Positions 51,902 to 60,253 are shown, numbered from the stretch's first letter. The stretch: DNA of 62,393 nucleotides from JAEUOS01 sp031423955 (GCA_031423955.1 JANPGJ010000681.1:1-62393); one strand, 5' to 3'. Program-made: numbers and translations. The notes: generated by a model not told the origin, from the letters alone.

Positions 51902-52205
51902 TGAATCTGTTCCCGGCCGCCTTGGTGCGCTATTGACAGGGCACTCGGCGATCACCGTTCAGCGAAGGGGCTGTGCCAGTATCAAGAATGGAAAATTGCT
52001 TGCGCTTGCGGCTGGTGAGTTTGATGTTTTGCTGACTGCCGAGAAGGGCATGGAGTATCAGCAGAACCTGGCGACGCTGCCGGTGGCGATATTGATCGTG
52101 CTCGCTCGCAGCAATCGCATCGAAGACATGGCGGCAGCAGTTCCAGCTATCTTGAGAGCGCTCGAACAACACATGCCGAGAACGCTACGGAAGATTTCGG
52201 CCTGA
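51885..52205 (+). CDS. DUF5615 PIN-like toxin
   Basis: A 106-residue protein of the DUF5615/Mut7-C-like PIN group: MRILLDESVPGRLGALLTGH with the first acidic residues, then GKLLALAAGEFDVLLTAEKG and NLATLPVAILIVLARSNRIE. It would be the RNase toxin of the pair; its start overlaps the antitoxin by 17 bp. All visible acidic positions are kept, so the pair may be functional. Confidence 0.85.
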   Translation: MRILLDESVPGRLGALLTGHSAITVQRRGCASIKNGKLLALAAGEFDVLLTAEKGMEYQQNLATLPVAILIVLARSNRIEDMAAAVPAILRALEQHMPRTLRKISA

Positions 52206-52279
52206 ACCAGACATCTCGCTCAATTGACGAAGGCGCTGCCGAATTTGTTGGTTGAATCCAACACGTTCTGTCTTTCGAG

Positions 52280-52588
52280 ATGCCTTATCCAAAGAAGATT
52301 GTTCTAAATTGCGCTGGTGGCTATCGCATGGAGCTCGATGCTTTGGTCGAACAATTCATTCAGGACGGTGTGCTGTTGGTCGCTGTCGTGGGCAAGGACT
52401 GTGGAAAGATCGAAGACATCATTGATGACCTTGTCGTTGGGGACGGTTCCGATGGGAGAAGATATATCCTCACGTCAAGCCATCCAGGTCAGACGGTCGA
52501 TGACGCAATTTCGTTTGCTAGATCCCGGACTGGAGAATTCGAAGGCGAGGAGGTTCAAGTTGTTCAACTTGCTCTGCCATCCACCTGA
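52280..52588 (+). CDS. Hypothetical 102-residue protein
   Basis: An acidic alpha/beta-looking protein: PKKIVLNCAGGYRMELDALV, FIQDGVLLVAVVGKDCGKIE, ILTSSHPGQTVDDAISFARS. The pattern of a strand followed by a helix repeated twice suggests a small Rossmann-like domain. No family is recognised. It stands alone between the DUF433/DUF5615 pair and a gene fragment; an immunity or cargo role in the island is possible but unsupported. Confidence 0.55.
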   Translation: MPYPKKIVLNCAGGYRMELDALVEQFIQDGVLLVAVVGKDCGKIEDIIDDLVVGDGSDGRRYILTSSHPGQTVDDAISFARSRTGEFEGEEVQVVQLALPST

Positions 52589-52685
52589 CCGGAAACTGCG
52601 CTGTCGTTGCGTGATTTGCAACGAAATCCCCAGCGCGGCCTCGCCGCTCTGCCGCTGAGCCGGCGCTATCGGAAAGGGCCGGATC

Positions 52686-52893
52686 AGCAAGGGACCACTG
52701 CGCGGACCGAGAATCATCGAATTCGCCGGCCTCGGCCCGGCGCCGATGGTCGCCATGCTGCTGGCCGACATGGGGGCCACAGTGCTGCGGGTGGCGCGCG
52801 CCCTGCCGGTCGAACTGGGGCTGCCACGGCCGGAACATCCGGACCTGCTCAGCCGCAGCCGCGAGGCCATCGCGCTGGACTTCGATTTGCCAC
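52686..52893 (+). pseudogene. Alpha-methylacyl-CoA racemase (CaiB family), N-terminal remnant
   Basis: About 68 codons matching the start of AMACR-type enzymes: GPLRGPRIIEFAGLGPAPMV, AMLLADMGATVLRVARAL, and SREAIALDFDLP. No ATG is in the expected place and the remaining some 300 residues are gone; 55 bp on, the AbrB-type antitoxin gene begins. It shows that the TA pair at 52948 was inserted into, or replaced, a catabolic gene. Confidence 0.85.
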
Positions 52894-52947
52894 GCCTCCC
52901 GCGACAATGTAAAATTCCTACTACGAATTCCTACTTTTGGACACGCC

Positions 52948-53235
52948 ATGCACGTCACCGAAAAGGGCCAAGTCACCATCCCCAAGCACATCCGCATCGC
53001 GGCGGGCGTCGCCCCCGGCAGCGAGGTGTCGTTCAGTCTTGAAGGCAGCAAGATCGTTATTACGCCGCTTGGAACTGGCGTGAAGGATGACCGTCGTGCG
53101 AAGCTGCGTATAGCGGGGGCCCGCGTCCGTGCCAGTCTGAGTCCTGAATTCCGGCAGCTCGGTGCTGATGAGATCATGACCTTCCTTCGCGGCGATGAGG
53201 CCGCCCCGACCTCCCTGCGCCGTGGTCGCCGCTAG
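52948..53235 (+). CDS. AbrB/MazE-type antitoxin
   Basis: A 95-residue protein with a swapped-hairpin AbrB domain at the N-terminus: MHVTEKGQVTIPKHIRIAAG, VAPGSEVSFSLEGSKIVITP. The C-terminal part (ADEIMTFLRGDE) binds the PIN toxin in related pairs. It overlaps the next gene. An upstream AATTCCTACTACGAATTCCT stretch just before the gene contains a direct repeat AATTCCTAC that may be part of the operator. Confidence 0.85.
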   Translation: MHVTEKGQVTIPKHIRIAAGVAPGSEVSFSLEGSKIVITPLGTGVKDDRRAKLRIAGARVRASLSPEFRQLGADEIMTFLRGDEAAPTSLRRGRR

Positions 53236-53659
53236 TCTTGCGAACTACGATGGCAGCGCCGGGACGTTGGTGGATACCAACATCTGGATTGATTGCATCG
53301 ACGAGGCCAGTTCATGGCATGAGTGGGCGCTTGAGCGGCTTCAAAAGTGCAGCGAGCGATCCCCTTTGCATGTAAACCTGATCATCTACACCGAGTTATT
53401 GGTTCCTGGTCCGGACGTCGATGTGCTCGACGCATTTCTGGATGTTTATGACACCCTGCGCAGTCCCCTCCCCTGGGCCTGCGCATCGTTGACGGCGGCG
53501 GCGTTTGCTCTCTATCGGCGCAGAGGCGGCGCGAAACAGAAGCCGATGCCGGACTTCTACATCGGCGCGCACGCCGCGGTGGCAAACCTGAGTGTGCTTA
53601 CTCGCGATGCAGGTCCATACAAAAGCTACTTCCCGCGCCTGCTTCTGGTTGCACCATGA
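53195..53659 (+). CDS. PIN-domain toxin (VapC-like)
   Basis: A PIN ribonuclease of up to 154 residues. TLVDTNIWIDCIDE (first Asp), NLIIYTELLVPGPD (Glu), KQKPMPDFYIGAHAAVANLS and VLTRDAGPYKSYFP (late Asps) give a complete active site. ATG 53195 overlaps the antitoxin by 41 bp; GTG 53222 (14-bp overlap) gives a more usual N-terminus and may be the true start. It is an intact pair with the AbrB-type antitoxin. Confidence 0.85.
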   Translation: MRPPRPPCAVVAASLANYDGSAGTLVDTNIWIDCIDEASSWHEWALERLQKCSERSPLHVNLIIYTELLVPGPDVDVLDAFLDVYDTLRSPLPWACASLTAAAFALYRRRGGAKQKPMPDFYIGAHAAVANLSVLTRDAGPYKSYFPRLLLVAP

Positions 53660-53730
53660 AGCGTGGCGTAGCTCGCCGGAGTGTCATACGGCTCGAATTG
53701 GTTCAATTGCTGCAGGCGATAGTCGAACAC

Positions 53731-53759
53731 AGCCCGTTTGTTGTTCGTCAGAACGGGCT
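53731..53759 (+). terminator. Hairpin behind the PIN toxin gene
   Basis: AGCCCGTT (53731-53738) pairs with AACGGGCT (53752-53759), followed by TTCG. The T tract is short, so it is only a weak candidate terminator. Confidence 0.35.
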
Positions 53760-53984
53760 TTCGCCTGTCCCGATCAGATTTTCGAATGCGCCATCTTCAA
53801 TCCAGGGTGCTGGGCAAAGAGCAGGAAGTGTTTTAAAGCGTACATCAAAATGCCAATACCCCACTATGTTCGCGATTCGGCGCGTACGGGGGGGTAAGAT
53901 GCGCGGGTCAAGGATCACCCGATACGGAGTCGCGCGTGAAGCTCGCCGGCGTGTTGGGCTCTCTGCTGCCGGAGTCAGTGTTGT

Positions 53985-54002
53985 TGTGTAAGCGTATACA
54001 CA
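53985..54002. promoter_or_regulatory. Inverted repeat before vapB (operator candidate)
   Basis: TGTGTA (53985-53990) and TACACA (53997-54002), 12 bp before the ATG of the antitoxin. VapB-type antitoxins bind such repeats to repress their own operon. Confidence 0.5.
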
Positions 54003-54013
54003 CCGAGGTACAC

Positions 54014-54214
54014 ATGGCGCCCAATCTTGCAATCGATTCAGACCTGTTGGACCACGCCCTGGAGGTGGGCGGTGAACGCACGAAGAAGGCTGCGGTTACC
54101 ACGGCCCTTCACAAGTTCATCGCGCGGCGCCAGCAGAAACGAGTACTCGATATGATGGGAAAGCACGAATGGGACCAGTTGTATGACTACAAGGCGGAGC
54201 GTTCGCGCAAGTGA
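54014..54214 (+). CDS. vapB: VapB-type antitoxin, partner broken
   Basis: A 66-residue ribbon-helix-helix antitoxin: APNLAIDSDLLDHALEVGGE, RTKKAAVTTALHKFIARRQQ, and the toxin-binding tail EWDQLYDYKAERSRK. ATG 54014 is chosen over longer frames because the domain starts there and the operator lies just before it. Its GTG-started toxin gene overlaps the end but is deleted in the middle, so the antitoxin now stands alone. Confidence 0.85.
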   Translation: MAPNLAIDSDLLDHALEVGGERTKKAAVTTALHKFIARRQQKRVLDMMGKHEWDQLYDYKAERSRK

Positions 54215-54519
54215 CGTTTCTTGTCGATACGAGCGTCTGGTCGCTCGCACCCGGGCGCCAGGGCAAGTGGGCAAATCGTGGAGCGCTGCTCCGCGCTCGC
54301 ATTGATCCAGCCAGACTTCGATGATCACGTTGCAGCGGCAGGTCTTAGAAACACATGTCGCAGGGCGGGAGGCAGATAGGCACAGTCAATGCGCTGATCG
54401 CGCAGATCTGCATCCGGCACGATGTTGTTCTGTTGGGCACGGATCAAGACTTCGTGCATGCGGCGAAGCATTGCAGCCTCCAAGTCTGGTCATCCAAAGG
54501 GGCGAAGGCGCGCCGGTGA
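54211..54519 (+). pseudogene. vapC: VapC-type toxin with internal deletion and frameshift
   Basis: It starts with GTG overlapping the antitoxin stop: TFLVDTSVWSLAPGRQGKW with the first Asp. About 50 codons of the middle, including the conserved Glu, are missing. A piece DFDDHVAAAGLRNTCRRAG follows in another frame, then a second shift leads to QIGTVNALIAQICIRHDVVL and GTDQDFVHAAKHCSLQVWSS, the normal C-terminus. It cannot be active. Confidence 0.88.
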
Positions 54520-54585
54520 CGGCGACCCACGGTTAAGGAGCGACGGGCAGTTTCGTTGCGCCGTAGCGCGAACGATTTGCGCCGC

Positions 54586-55563
54586 TCAATCAACCCGCGC
54601 CCCCGAAGCCTTCACCACCGCGCCCCAGCGCACGATCTCATCCTTCATGAAACGTTCGAACTCATCCGGGCGATTGACCGCCGGTTCGAAGCCGATGGCG
54701 CCGAAGCGCTCCAGCACGTCCGGTTTTTTCATCGCCAGCGCGATCTCCTCGTTGAGCTTGCGAATCACCGCCGGCGGCGTGCCGGTACGGGCGACCGCGC
54801 CAAACCATACATTCATGGCGACATCGGGATAGCCCTGTTCCGCCGTGGTCAGCAGATCGGGCACCAGCAGCGAACGTTTGGTCGATGCCATCGCCAGCGG
54901 TTTCAGTTTGCCACTGCGCAAGTGCGGCAGGAATCCACCCTGGCCATCGAACAGCAGGTCGACGCGGCCGGCGAGGATTTCGTTGAGCGCCGCGGCGCCA
55001 CCCTTGAACGGCACGTGCACCAGATTGGTCCTGCTGGCGGCCTTGAACATCTCGCCGACCAGGTGCCCGCCGGTGCCGATGCCCTGCGAGGCGTAGTTGA
55101 GGCCGGTGGGGCGCGCTTGCGCCAGCGCGACCAGTTCCCTGATCGACGTGGCCGGCACATTCTGCGGCACCACCAGCATCAGCGGCATGGTGATCATCAC
55201 CGCGATCGGCGCGAAGTCCTTGACCGGGTCGTAGGACAGGGTCTGGTACAGCGTCGGGTTGATGGCAAACGCGCCGATGTCGCCGATCATCAGGGTGTAG
55301 CCGTCGGCCGGCGCCTGCTTGAGCGCGCTGGCGGCGATCTGCGCGCCGCCGCCGGGCCGGTTGTCGACCACCACCGATTGGCCGGTGTTTTCGGCGATTT
55401 TCTGGCCCACCACGCGGGCAAGTTGGTCGGTTGGGCCGCTCGGCGGGAAGGGCACCAGGATGGTGATCTGTCGCGCGGGGAACGCCTGCGCCAAGGTGTC
55501 GGCGACAAATGGCACGCATGCCGCGGCAAGCAATACCGTGCTGATCCAGCGATGTCTTTTCAT
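54586..55563 (-). CDS. Bug-type tripartite tricarboxylate receptor protein (8)
   Basis: A 325-residue periplasmic receptor with a signal peptide ending about residue 26 (VADTLA before QAFPARQI). The loop is VPFPPSGPTDQLAR, with Pro-Ser before the Gly. Other blocks are TGQSVVVDNRPGGGAQIAAS, PADGYTLMIGD and LVHVPFKGGAAAL. ATG 55563 has a GGAGAGAT site. The VOC gene 109 bp upstream on the same strand may share its transcript. Confidence 0.92.
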   Translation of the reverse strand: MKRHRWISTVLLAAACVPFVADTLAQAFPARQITILVPFPPSGPTDQLARVVGQKIAENTGQSVVVDNRPGGGAQIAASALKQAPADGYTLMIGDIGAFAINPTLYQTLSYDPVKDFAPIAVMITMPLMLVVPQNVPATSIRELVALAQARPTGLNYASQGIGTGGHLVGEMFKAASRTNLVHVPFKGGAAALNEILAGRVDLLFDGQGGFLPHLRSGKLKPLAMASTKRSLLVPDLLTTAEQGYPDVAMNVWFGAVARTGTPPAVIRKLNEEIALAMKKPDVLERFGAIGFEPAVNRPDEFERFMKDEIVRWGAVVKASGARVD

Positions 55564-55671
55564 CTGATCTCTCCTTTTTTGTTTTGGGTCGAGTCTGGTG
55601 CAAGAATCTGGGGCGGCGGTCGATCCGCCGGTCATGGGTGCGCAGAGCGGGCTACCGCATTGCTGCGAATT

Positions 55672-56214
55672 TCAGGCAGGTGTCAGTGCGGCTGGTCGCG
55701 CCGCATGGGTCTTGCGCCGCTGCCAATCGGCCAACTGGTCGTGCGCCCGGTCTTTGGCTTCGGCGTCATGCGCACGGGTGCTGGTTCGGGTGGTGAATTC
55801 GCCGCGCAGGCCATTCGGGTCGAAGAAATAGATCGACTTCACAATGCCGTGATCGAGTGGGCCGGTCACCTCGATGCCGTTGGCGATCAGGTGTTTGCGC
55901 GCGGCATCGAGTTCGTCCAGTGAGGCCACCTGCAGGGCGATGTGATTGACCCAGGCCGCGGTGTTGGGCGAAGGCTGCGAAACCTGGTTGTCGTCGAGGT
56001 CGAAGAAGGCGATGTAGCTGCCGTCGGCCATTTCGAAAAACAGGTGCATATAGTCGACCGGATTGCCGCCGGTGGTCGGCGTGTGGCCTGTGATGTGGAA
56101 GCAGTGCGCCAGCGGCAGGCCCACGATGTCTTCCCAGAAGTGGCGGGTCTCTTCCGCATCGCGGCATTTGTAGGCGAAATGGTGCAAGCCCTGAACCTGC
56201 ATCGGTGCTTTCAT
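55672..56214 (-). CDS. VOC-family (glyoxalase/extradiol dioxygenase-like) protein
   Basis: A 180-residue single-module VOC protein. LHHFAYKCRDAEETRHFWED carries the first His ligand, HLFFEMADGSYIAFFDL the central Glu/Asp strand, and VNHIALQVASLDELDAARKH the second His; KSIYFFDPNGLRGEFTTRT has the final Glu. All metal positions are kept. The basic, low-complexity tail after residue 150 is unusual. The reaction (dioxygenase, lyase or epimerase) is not deducible. Confidence 0.85.
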   Translation of the reverse strand: MKAPMQVQGLHHFAYKCRDAEETRHFWEDIVGLPLAHCFHITGHTPTTGGNPVDYMHLFFEMADGSYIAFFDLDDNQVSQPSPNTAAWVNHIALQVASLDELDAARKHLIANGIEVTGPLDHGIVKSIYFFDPNGLRGEFTTRTSTRAHDAEAKDRAHDQLADWQRRKTHAARPAALTPA

Positions 56215-56408
56215 GGTCTCCCCCGTAGTTGGCCTTGCCAGTCTTCGATACTACGCGTTATGCCTTCGATCGGTGGACATCGGCGATTCCATCTCAGGCA
56301 GCGCAGAACACGTCGACGCGCGATCCGTGGCAACCGCGTCTTGGTGGGAAAATGCGGATTCCATCACAAGCGCGCGCCGACAGGCACTGCGCGCATCAGG
56401 GAGACGCG

Positions 56409-57593
56409 ATGATCACGGTTGAAGGCAAGTTCGAAGTCCGCGGTGAATGGGTCCATGTGCAGTATGCAGAGACCGCCGGCTTTCGTGATGTCTACGGGTT
56501 CGCCAGCAGCCAGGGCGCGGTCAATCTCGAAGGCGTGCGCTTCGTGCCGGTGGGGCGGCCGTCGAAGACCCTGCTGGTCTACATGCATCCGGCCTCGACC
56601 CTGCAACTGCTGCCGATGCCGCGCGCGATGGCGATGCATGGCGTGCATGTGCTGTGCGCCGGCAGCCGCTATGCACGCAACGACACGCCGCTGATCATGG
56701 AAAAGGTGATCCTCGACCTGGGCGCCTATATCCGCCATGCCAGGGAGGTTTGGGGATACGAGAAGGTGGTGATCGGTGGCTGGTCCGGCGGCGGCTCGCT
56801 GTCGCTCCTGTATCAGGCGCAGGCCGAGAAGCCGACCATCACCCACACACCGGCCGGCGACCCGGTCGATATCGCCGGCGCGAAGCTGATCCCTGGCGAC
56901 GCCATGATTTTCCAGGCCGCCCATGTGTCGCGCGCGGTCTGCCTGGCCGACTGGATCGACCCCTCGGTGCGCGACGAGGACAACCCCGACCTGCGCGATA
57001 CGGAACTCGATCTCTACGATCCGAAAAACCCGAACCAGCCGCCCTATTCGGCCGAGTTCATCACCCGCTTTCGCGCCGCGCAACTGGCGCGCCTGCGCCG
57101 CCGCACCGCCTGGGTCAAGGATCGGCTGGACGACCTCAAGCGCCGCGGCGGCAAGGAGGTCGAGCGCGGCTTTGTCACCCATCGCACGCTGGCCGAACCG
57201 CGTTTTCTCGACGGCGCGCTGGATCGCAACGACCGCAAGATCGGCGGCTGCTACCTCGGGCACCCGGAAACGGTGAACAGCGGCCCGGTCGGCATGGCGC
57301 GCTTCTCGACCCTGCGCGCATGGCTGTCGCAATGGTCGATCGACGATACCAATGCGCACGGCGAACGCTGCGCCGCCGGGGTCGCGGTGCCACTCCTGGC
57401 GATCGAGAATTCCGCCGACGACGCGGTGCCGCAGCCGCATACGCGGCGCATTTTCGACGCCGCCGCCAGCGCCGACAAGACCCATGAAGTGATCAAGGGG
57501 GCGACCCACTATTACGCCGGCCAGCCGGAACTGCTGCAACAGGCGGTCGATCTGTGCATCGGCTGGATGCGAAGCCGCAAGCTGTTCGATTGA
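56409..57593 (+). CDS. Large alpha/beta-fold hydrolase
   Basis: A 394-residue protein. The nucleophile elbow is VIGGWSGGGSLSLLYQ (Ser about residue 122), the acid is probably in LLAIENSADDAVPQPH, and the His in EVIKGATHYYAGQPEL. A 150-residue insertion between the elbow and the late strands (WIDPSVRDEDNPDLRDTELD and a region rich in Arg) is longer than in common lipases/esterases. An AGGGAG site precedes ATG 56409. The MBL-fold gene follows after 39 bp, so both are co-transcribed. The substrate is unknown. Confidence 0.82.
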   Translation: MITVEGKFEVRGEWVHVQYAETAGFRDVYGFASSQGAVNLEGVRFVPVGRPSKTLLVYMHPASTLQLLPMPRAMAMHGVHVLCAGSRYARNDTPLIMEKVILDLGAYIRHAREVWGYEKVVIGGWSGGGSLSLLYQAQAEKPTITHTPAGDPVDIAGAKLIPGDAMIFQAAHVSRAVCLADWIDPSVRDEDNPDLRDTELDLYDPKNPNQPPYSAEFITRFRAAQLARLRRRTAWVKDRLDDLKRRGGKEVERGFVTHRTLAEPRFLDGALDRNDRKIGGCYLGHPETVNSGPVGMARFSTLRAWLSQWSIDDTNAHGERCAAGVAVPLLAIENSADDAVPQPHTRRIFDAAASADKTHEVIKGATHYYAGQPELLQQAVDLCIGWMRSRKLFD

Positions 57594-57632
57594 ACAGCGC
57601 GCATACTGCAGCCACACTCACCGGGAGCGCCG

Positions 57633-58676
57633 ATGGCCGACCTTGACTACCCGTTCGCAAGCGTGCCCGACAGCGGTGCCACCATCATGGTGGCGCCCGG
57701 CGTGCACTGGATCCGCATGCCGATGCCGTTTTCGCTGTCGCACATCAATCTGTGGGCGATCGAGGACGGCGACGGCTGGGCGATTGTCGATACCGGCCTG
57801 CAGACCAACGACACGGTGCAGGCCTGGCGCGCCCTGTTGACCGCACCAGGGCCGCTGGCCGGGCGCAAGCCGAGCCGCGTTTTCGTCACCCATATGCATC
57901 CGGACCATATCGGCATGGCCGGGCGCCTGACCCGCCGCTTCGATTGCCAGTTGTGGATGACCCGGCTCGAATACCTCAACTGCCGCATGCTGGTTGCCGA
58001 TACCGGGCGCGAGGCGCCGGAGGACGGCGTGCGCTTTTATCGCCGCGCCGGTTGGGACGACGACCAGATCGAAACCTACCGCGCGCGCTTCGGCGGCTTC
58101 GGCAAGATGATCTATCAATTGCCCGACAGCTATCGCCGCATCCAGGACGGCGACCGCTTTCGCATCGGCGAACATGAATGGCAGGTGGTGGTCGGCACCG
58201 GGCACTCGCCGGAACACGCCTGCCTGTACTGTGCCGACCTGAAACTCCTGATTTCCGGCGACCAGGTGTTGCCGCGCATTTCATCGAACGTGTCGGTATT
58301 CCCGACCGAACCCGGCGGCGATCCGCTCGGCGACTGGACCGCGTCGATCGCGAAAATCAAGGCCGAAGTGGCCGACGATGTGCTGGTGTTGCCGGCCCAC
58401 AACGAACCGTTCCACGGCCTGCATGCGCGGCTCGACCGCCTGGCCGCCGGCCAGGAAGAGGGCCTGGTGCGCCTGCGCGCCATGCTCACCGAACCGCGCC
58501 GCGCAATCGACGTGTTCAAGGCCTTGTTCAAGCGCGATATCGGTGACGACCCGCAGCAACTGAGCCTGGCCACTGGCGAGAGCCTGGCGCACATCAACTA
58601 CCTGATCGGGCGCGGCGAAGCGAAACTCGATTCGATCGACAGCGGTGTCGCGTGGTACCGATCAAGCCTGCAGTAG
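57633..58676 (+). CDS. MBL-fold metallo-hydrolase
   Basis: A 347-residue metallo-beta-lactamase-fold protein. The metal site reads RVFVTHMHPDHIGMAGRLTR (HxHxDH), GTGHSPEHACLYC and LLISGDQVLPRISSN, with a late His in DVLVLPAHNEPFHGL. The C-terminal 90 residues (EEGLVRLRAMLTEPRRAIDV) are helical and resemble the winged-helix end of the lactonase/LACTB2-like group. It probably hydrolyses a CoA or other thioester or a lactone. Operon partner of the alpha/beta hydrolase. Confidence 0.85.
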   Translation: MADLDYPFASVPDSGATIMVAPGVHWIRMPMPFSLSHINLWAIEDGDGWAIVDTGLQTNDTVQAWRALLTAPGPLAGRKPSRVFVTHMHPDHIGMAGRLTRRFDCQLWMTRLEYLNCRMLVADTGREAPEDGVRFYRRAGWDDDQIETYRARFGGFGKMIYQLPDSYRRIQDGDRFRIGEHEWQVVVGTGHSPEHACLYCADLKLLISGDQVLPRISSNVSVFPTEPGGDPLGDWTASIAKIKAEVADDVLVLPAHNEPFHGLHARLDRLAAGQEEGLVRLRAMLTEPRRAIDVFKALFKRDIGDDPQQLSLATGESLAHINYLIGRGEAKLDSIDSGVAWYRSSLQ

Positions 58677-58692
58677 ATCGGGTCTGCGCTGC

Positions 58693-59139
58693 TCAGGTGC
58701 CGTAGCGGCGCCACACCAGCACCGATGAGCTTTCGACGCCGTCGACCGGATTGGGTGACGGCAAGGTGCGAATCACCAGGTCGTCGCCTTCCACCTTGAA
58801 ACGACGCACCAGCACCGTGCCGGTCCAGGCCTGGTTCCACGAGGTGTCGATGGAGTGCCGCACCAGGTCGCCTTCGATGCTGTAGGCGCCGCCATAGGCG
58901 ATCATCCCGCCATACAACTCGATCCGCTCGCTGTCGCTGGCGATCATGCTGGCCGGCGCGCGGCGGCCGTCGCGTACGAACAGCGCCGACATGCGGCCGT
59001 CTTCGCCGTAGGTCAGGTAGCCGCTGGGATGCAGGCCGAACTGGTCGGTCTTCTCGTCGGTGGCCAGGTTTTCACGAGTGTAGGAACGGATCATCCAGGT
59101 GCCGATATGCGGGCCGCTGTGTTTGCGTGGGCTTGTCAT
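58693..59139 (-). CDS. Lipocalin-like protein
   Basis: A 148-residue beta-barrel protein of the lipocalin_5 type: GTWMIRSYTRENLATDEKTD, FGLHPSGYLTYGEDGRMSAL, GGMIAYGGAYSIEGDLVRHS and NQAWTGTVLVRRFKVEGDDL. It lacks a signal peptide, so it is cytoplasmic. Such proteins are common next to hydrophobic-compound catabolism genes and may carry a ligand. It is divergent from Bug gene 9, with the operator region between. Confidence 0.83.
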   Translation of the reverse strand: MTSPRKHSGPHIGTWMIRSYTRENLATDEKTDQFGLHPSGYLTYGEDGRMSALFVRDGRRAPASMIASDSERIELYGGMIAYGGAYSIEGDLVRHSIDTSWNQAWTGTVLVRRFKVEGDDLVIRTLPSPNPVDGVESSSVLVWRRYGT

Positions 59140-59175
59140 CGAGGGGATTGCGCTGCCATTTGATTAACCTTGCGA

Positions 59176-59204
59176 TTGACCTTGCGGGGAATTGATACTA
59201 GCAT
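59176..59204 (+). promoter_or_regulatory. Promoter candidate of the Bug/thioesterase/P450 operon
   Basis: TTGACC (59176-59181), 17-bp spacer, TAGCAT (59199-59204). The -10 is weak (4 of 6), but the distance and position before the operator mirror the arrangement at 46983. Confidence 0.5.
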
Positions 59205-59212
59205 TCGTGTAA

Positions 59213-59223
59213 TGGTAGAACCA
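59213..59223. promoter_or_regulatory. FadR-type operator TGGTAGAACCA
   Basis: TGGTAGAACCA fits TNGTNNNACNA and has the same TGGTNNNACCA arms as the site at 47015. It begins 9 bp behind the -10 candidate and 23 bp before the Bug start, so a bound repressor would sit at the transcription start. Confidence 0.65.
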
Positions 59224-59235
59224 ATCGAGCATGCG

Positions 59236-60219
59236 ATGCAAAAAGCGCGCGCGGCTGCGCAACTGGCGCTGGCGCTCGCTGCCTTCCTCGCGGCGGGCGG
59301 GGTCGCGGCACAGGACGCCGCGGCATTTCCGGTGCGGCCGGTGCGCATCATCACCCCCACCGCCGCCGGCGGCAATATCGACATCCTGGCACGCGCCCTG
59401 GCGGAGAAGCTGGCCGCTGCCTGGACCCAGGGCGTGATCGTCGAGCCGCGACCGGGCGCCAACGGCATGATCGCCGCCGCGGCAGTGGCGAAGGCGCCCG
59501 CGGATGGCTACAGCGCGCTGTTTTCGCACAGCGCGCTGGTGCAGAACCTGTTGCTGCAGCCCAATCCGCCGTACAAGCTGGCGGACCTGGCGCCGGTGTC
59601 GATGCTGGCCTTGTTTCCGATCGCCTACGGCGTCAACACTTCGCTGGGCGTCAATACGCTTGCGGATTTGATCGCGCTGGCGCGCGCCAGGCCGCGGACC
59701 CTGTCATTCGGCTCCTATGGCACCGGCTCGGGCGCCCATGTGATCGGCGCCGCGCTCAACCGTGCCGCCGGCATCGACCTGACGCATGTGCCCTACAAGG
59801 GCGAGGTGCCGGCGGTGACCGACATGCTGTCCGGCCAGGTATCGTCGGCCTATGGGTCGGTCGGCTACATGGCGCGCCAACTGGGGGGCGGCAAGCTGAA
59901 GTTGCTGGCGGTGGCCAGCCAGGCGCGATTGAAGAACTTTCCCGATCTGCCGACCTTCGCCGAGGCCGGCTTTCCGGCGCTCAACCTGCCGGGCTGGGGC
60001 GGCATCTTCCTGCCTGCCGCAACGCCACCGGAGATCGTGGCCAAATTCAATGCCGAGATCGTGAAGGCGGTACGCAGTGCGGATATCGCCGAGAAAATCA
60101 ACGCCATGGGCTTCGTGCCGGTCGGCAATAGTGCGGACGCGTTCAGCGCCTCGATCAAATCCGAGTTCGAGAAATGGGAAGCCGCGATACGCGACAACCA
60201 GATCAGGCTGGATCAGTGA
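59236..60219 (+). CDS. Bug-type tripartite tricarboxylate receptor protein (9)
   Basis: A 327-residue periplasmic receptor. ATG 59236 (MQKARAAAQLALALAAFLAA) starts the signal peptide, cleaved near GGVAA/QD; ATG 59212 is possible but would overlap the operator. The loop is ITPTAAGGNIDILAR, with Thr-Pro-Thr instead of Val-Pro-Tyr. Other blocks are QGVIVEPRPGANGMIAAA, APADGYSALFS and LTHVPYKGEVPAV. First gene of an operon with the thioesterase-like gene and the P450. Confidence 0.92.
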   Translation: MQKARAAAQLALALAAFLAAGGVAAQDAAAFPVRPVRIITPTAAGGNIDILARALAEKLAAAWTQGVIVEPRPGANGMIAAAAVAKAPADGYSALFSHSALVQNLLLQPNPPYKLADLAPVSMLALFPIAYGVNTSLGVNTLADLIALARARPRTLSFGSYGTGSGAHVIGAALNRAAGIDLTHVPYKGEVPAVTDMLSGQVSSAYGSVGYMARQLGGGKLKLLAVASQARLKNFPDLPTFAEAGFPALNLPGWGGIFLPAATPPEIVAKFNAEIVKAVRSADIAEKINAMGFVPVGNSADAFSASIKSEFEKWEAAIRDNQIRLDQ

Positions 60220-60253
60220 TCGCGGTCATCGTCGTCGCGGGCGGGCCGCAGCC

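Larger units (their letters stand above)
53660..54013. other. Spacer between TA pairs, 354 bp
   Basis: No supported gene. It contains a hairpin behind the PIN toxin and, at its right end, an inverted repeat before the VapB-type antitoxin. Short frames on both strands lack ribosome-binding sites or any resemblance to known proteins. Confidence 0.4.
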
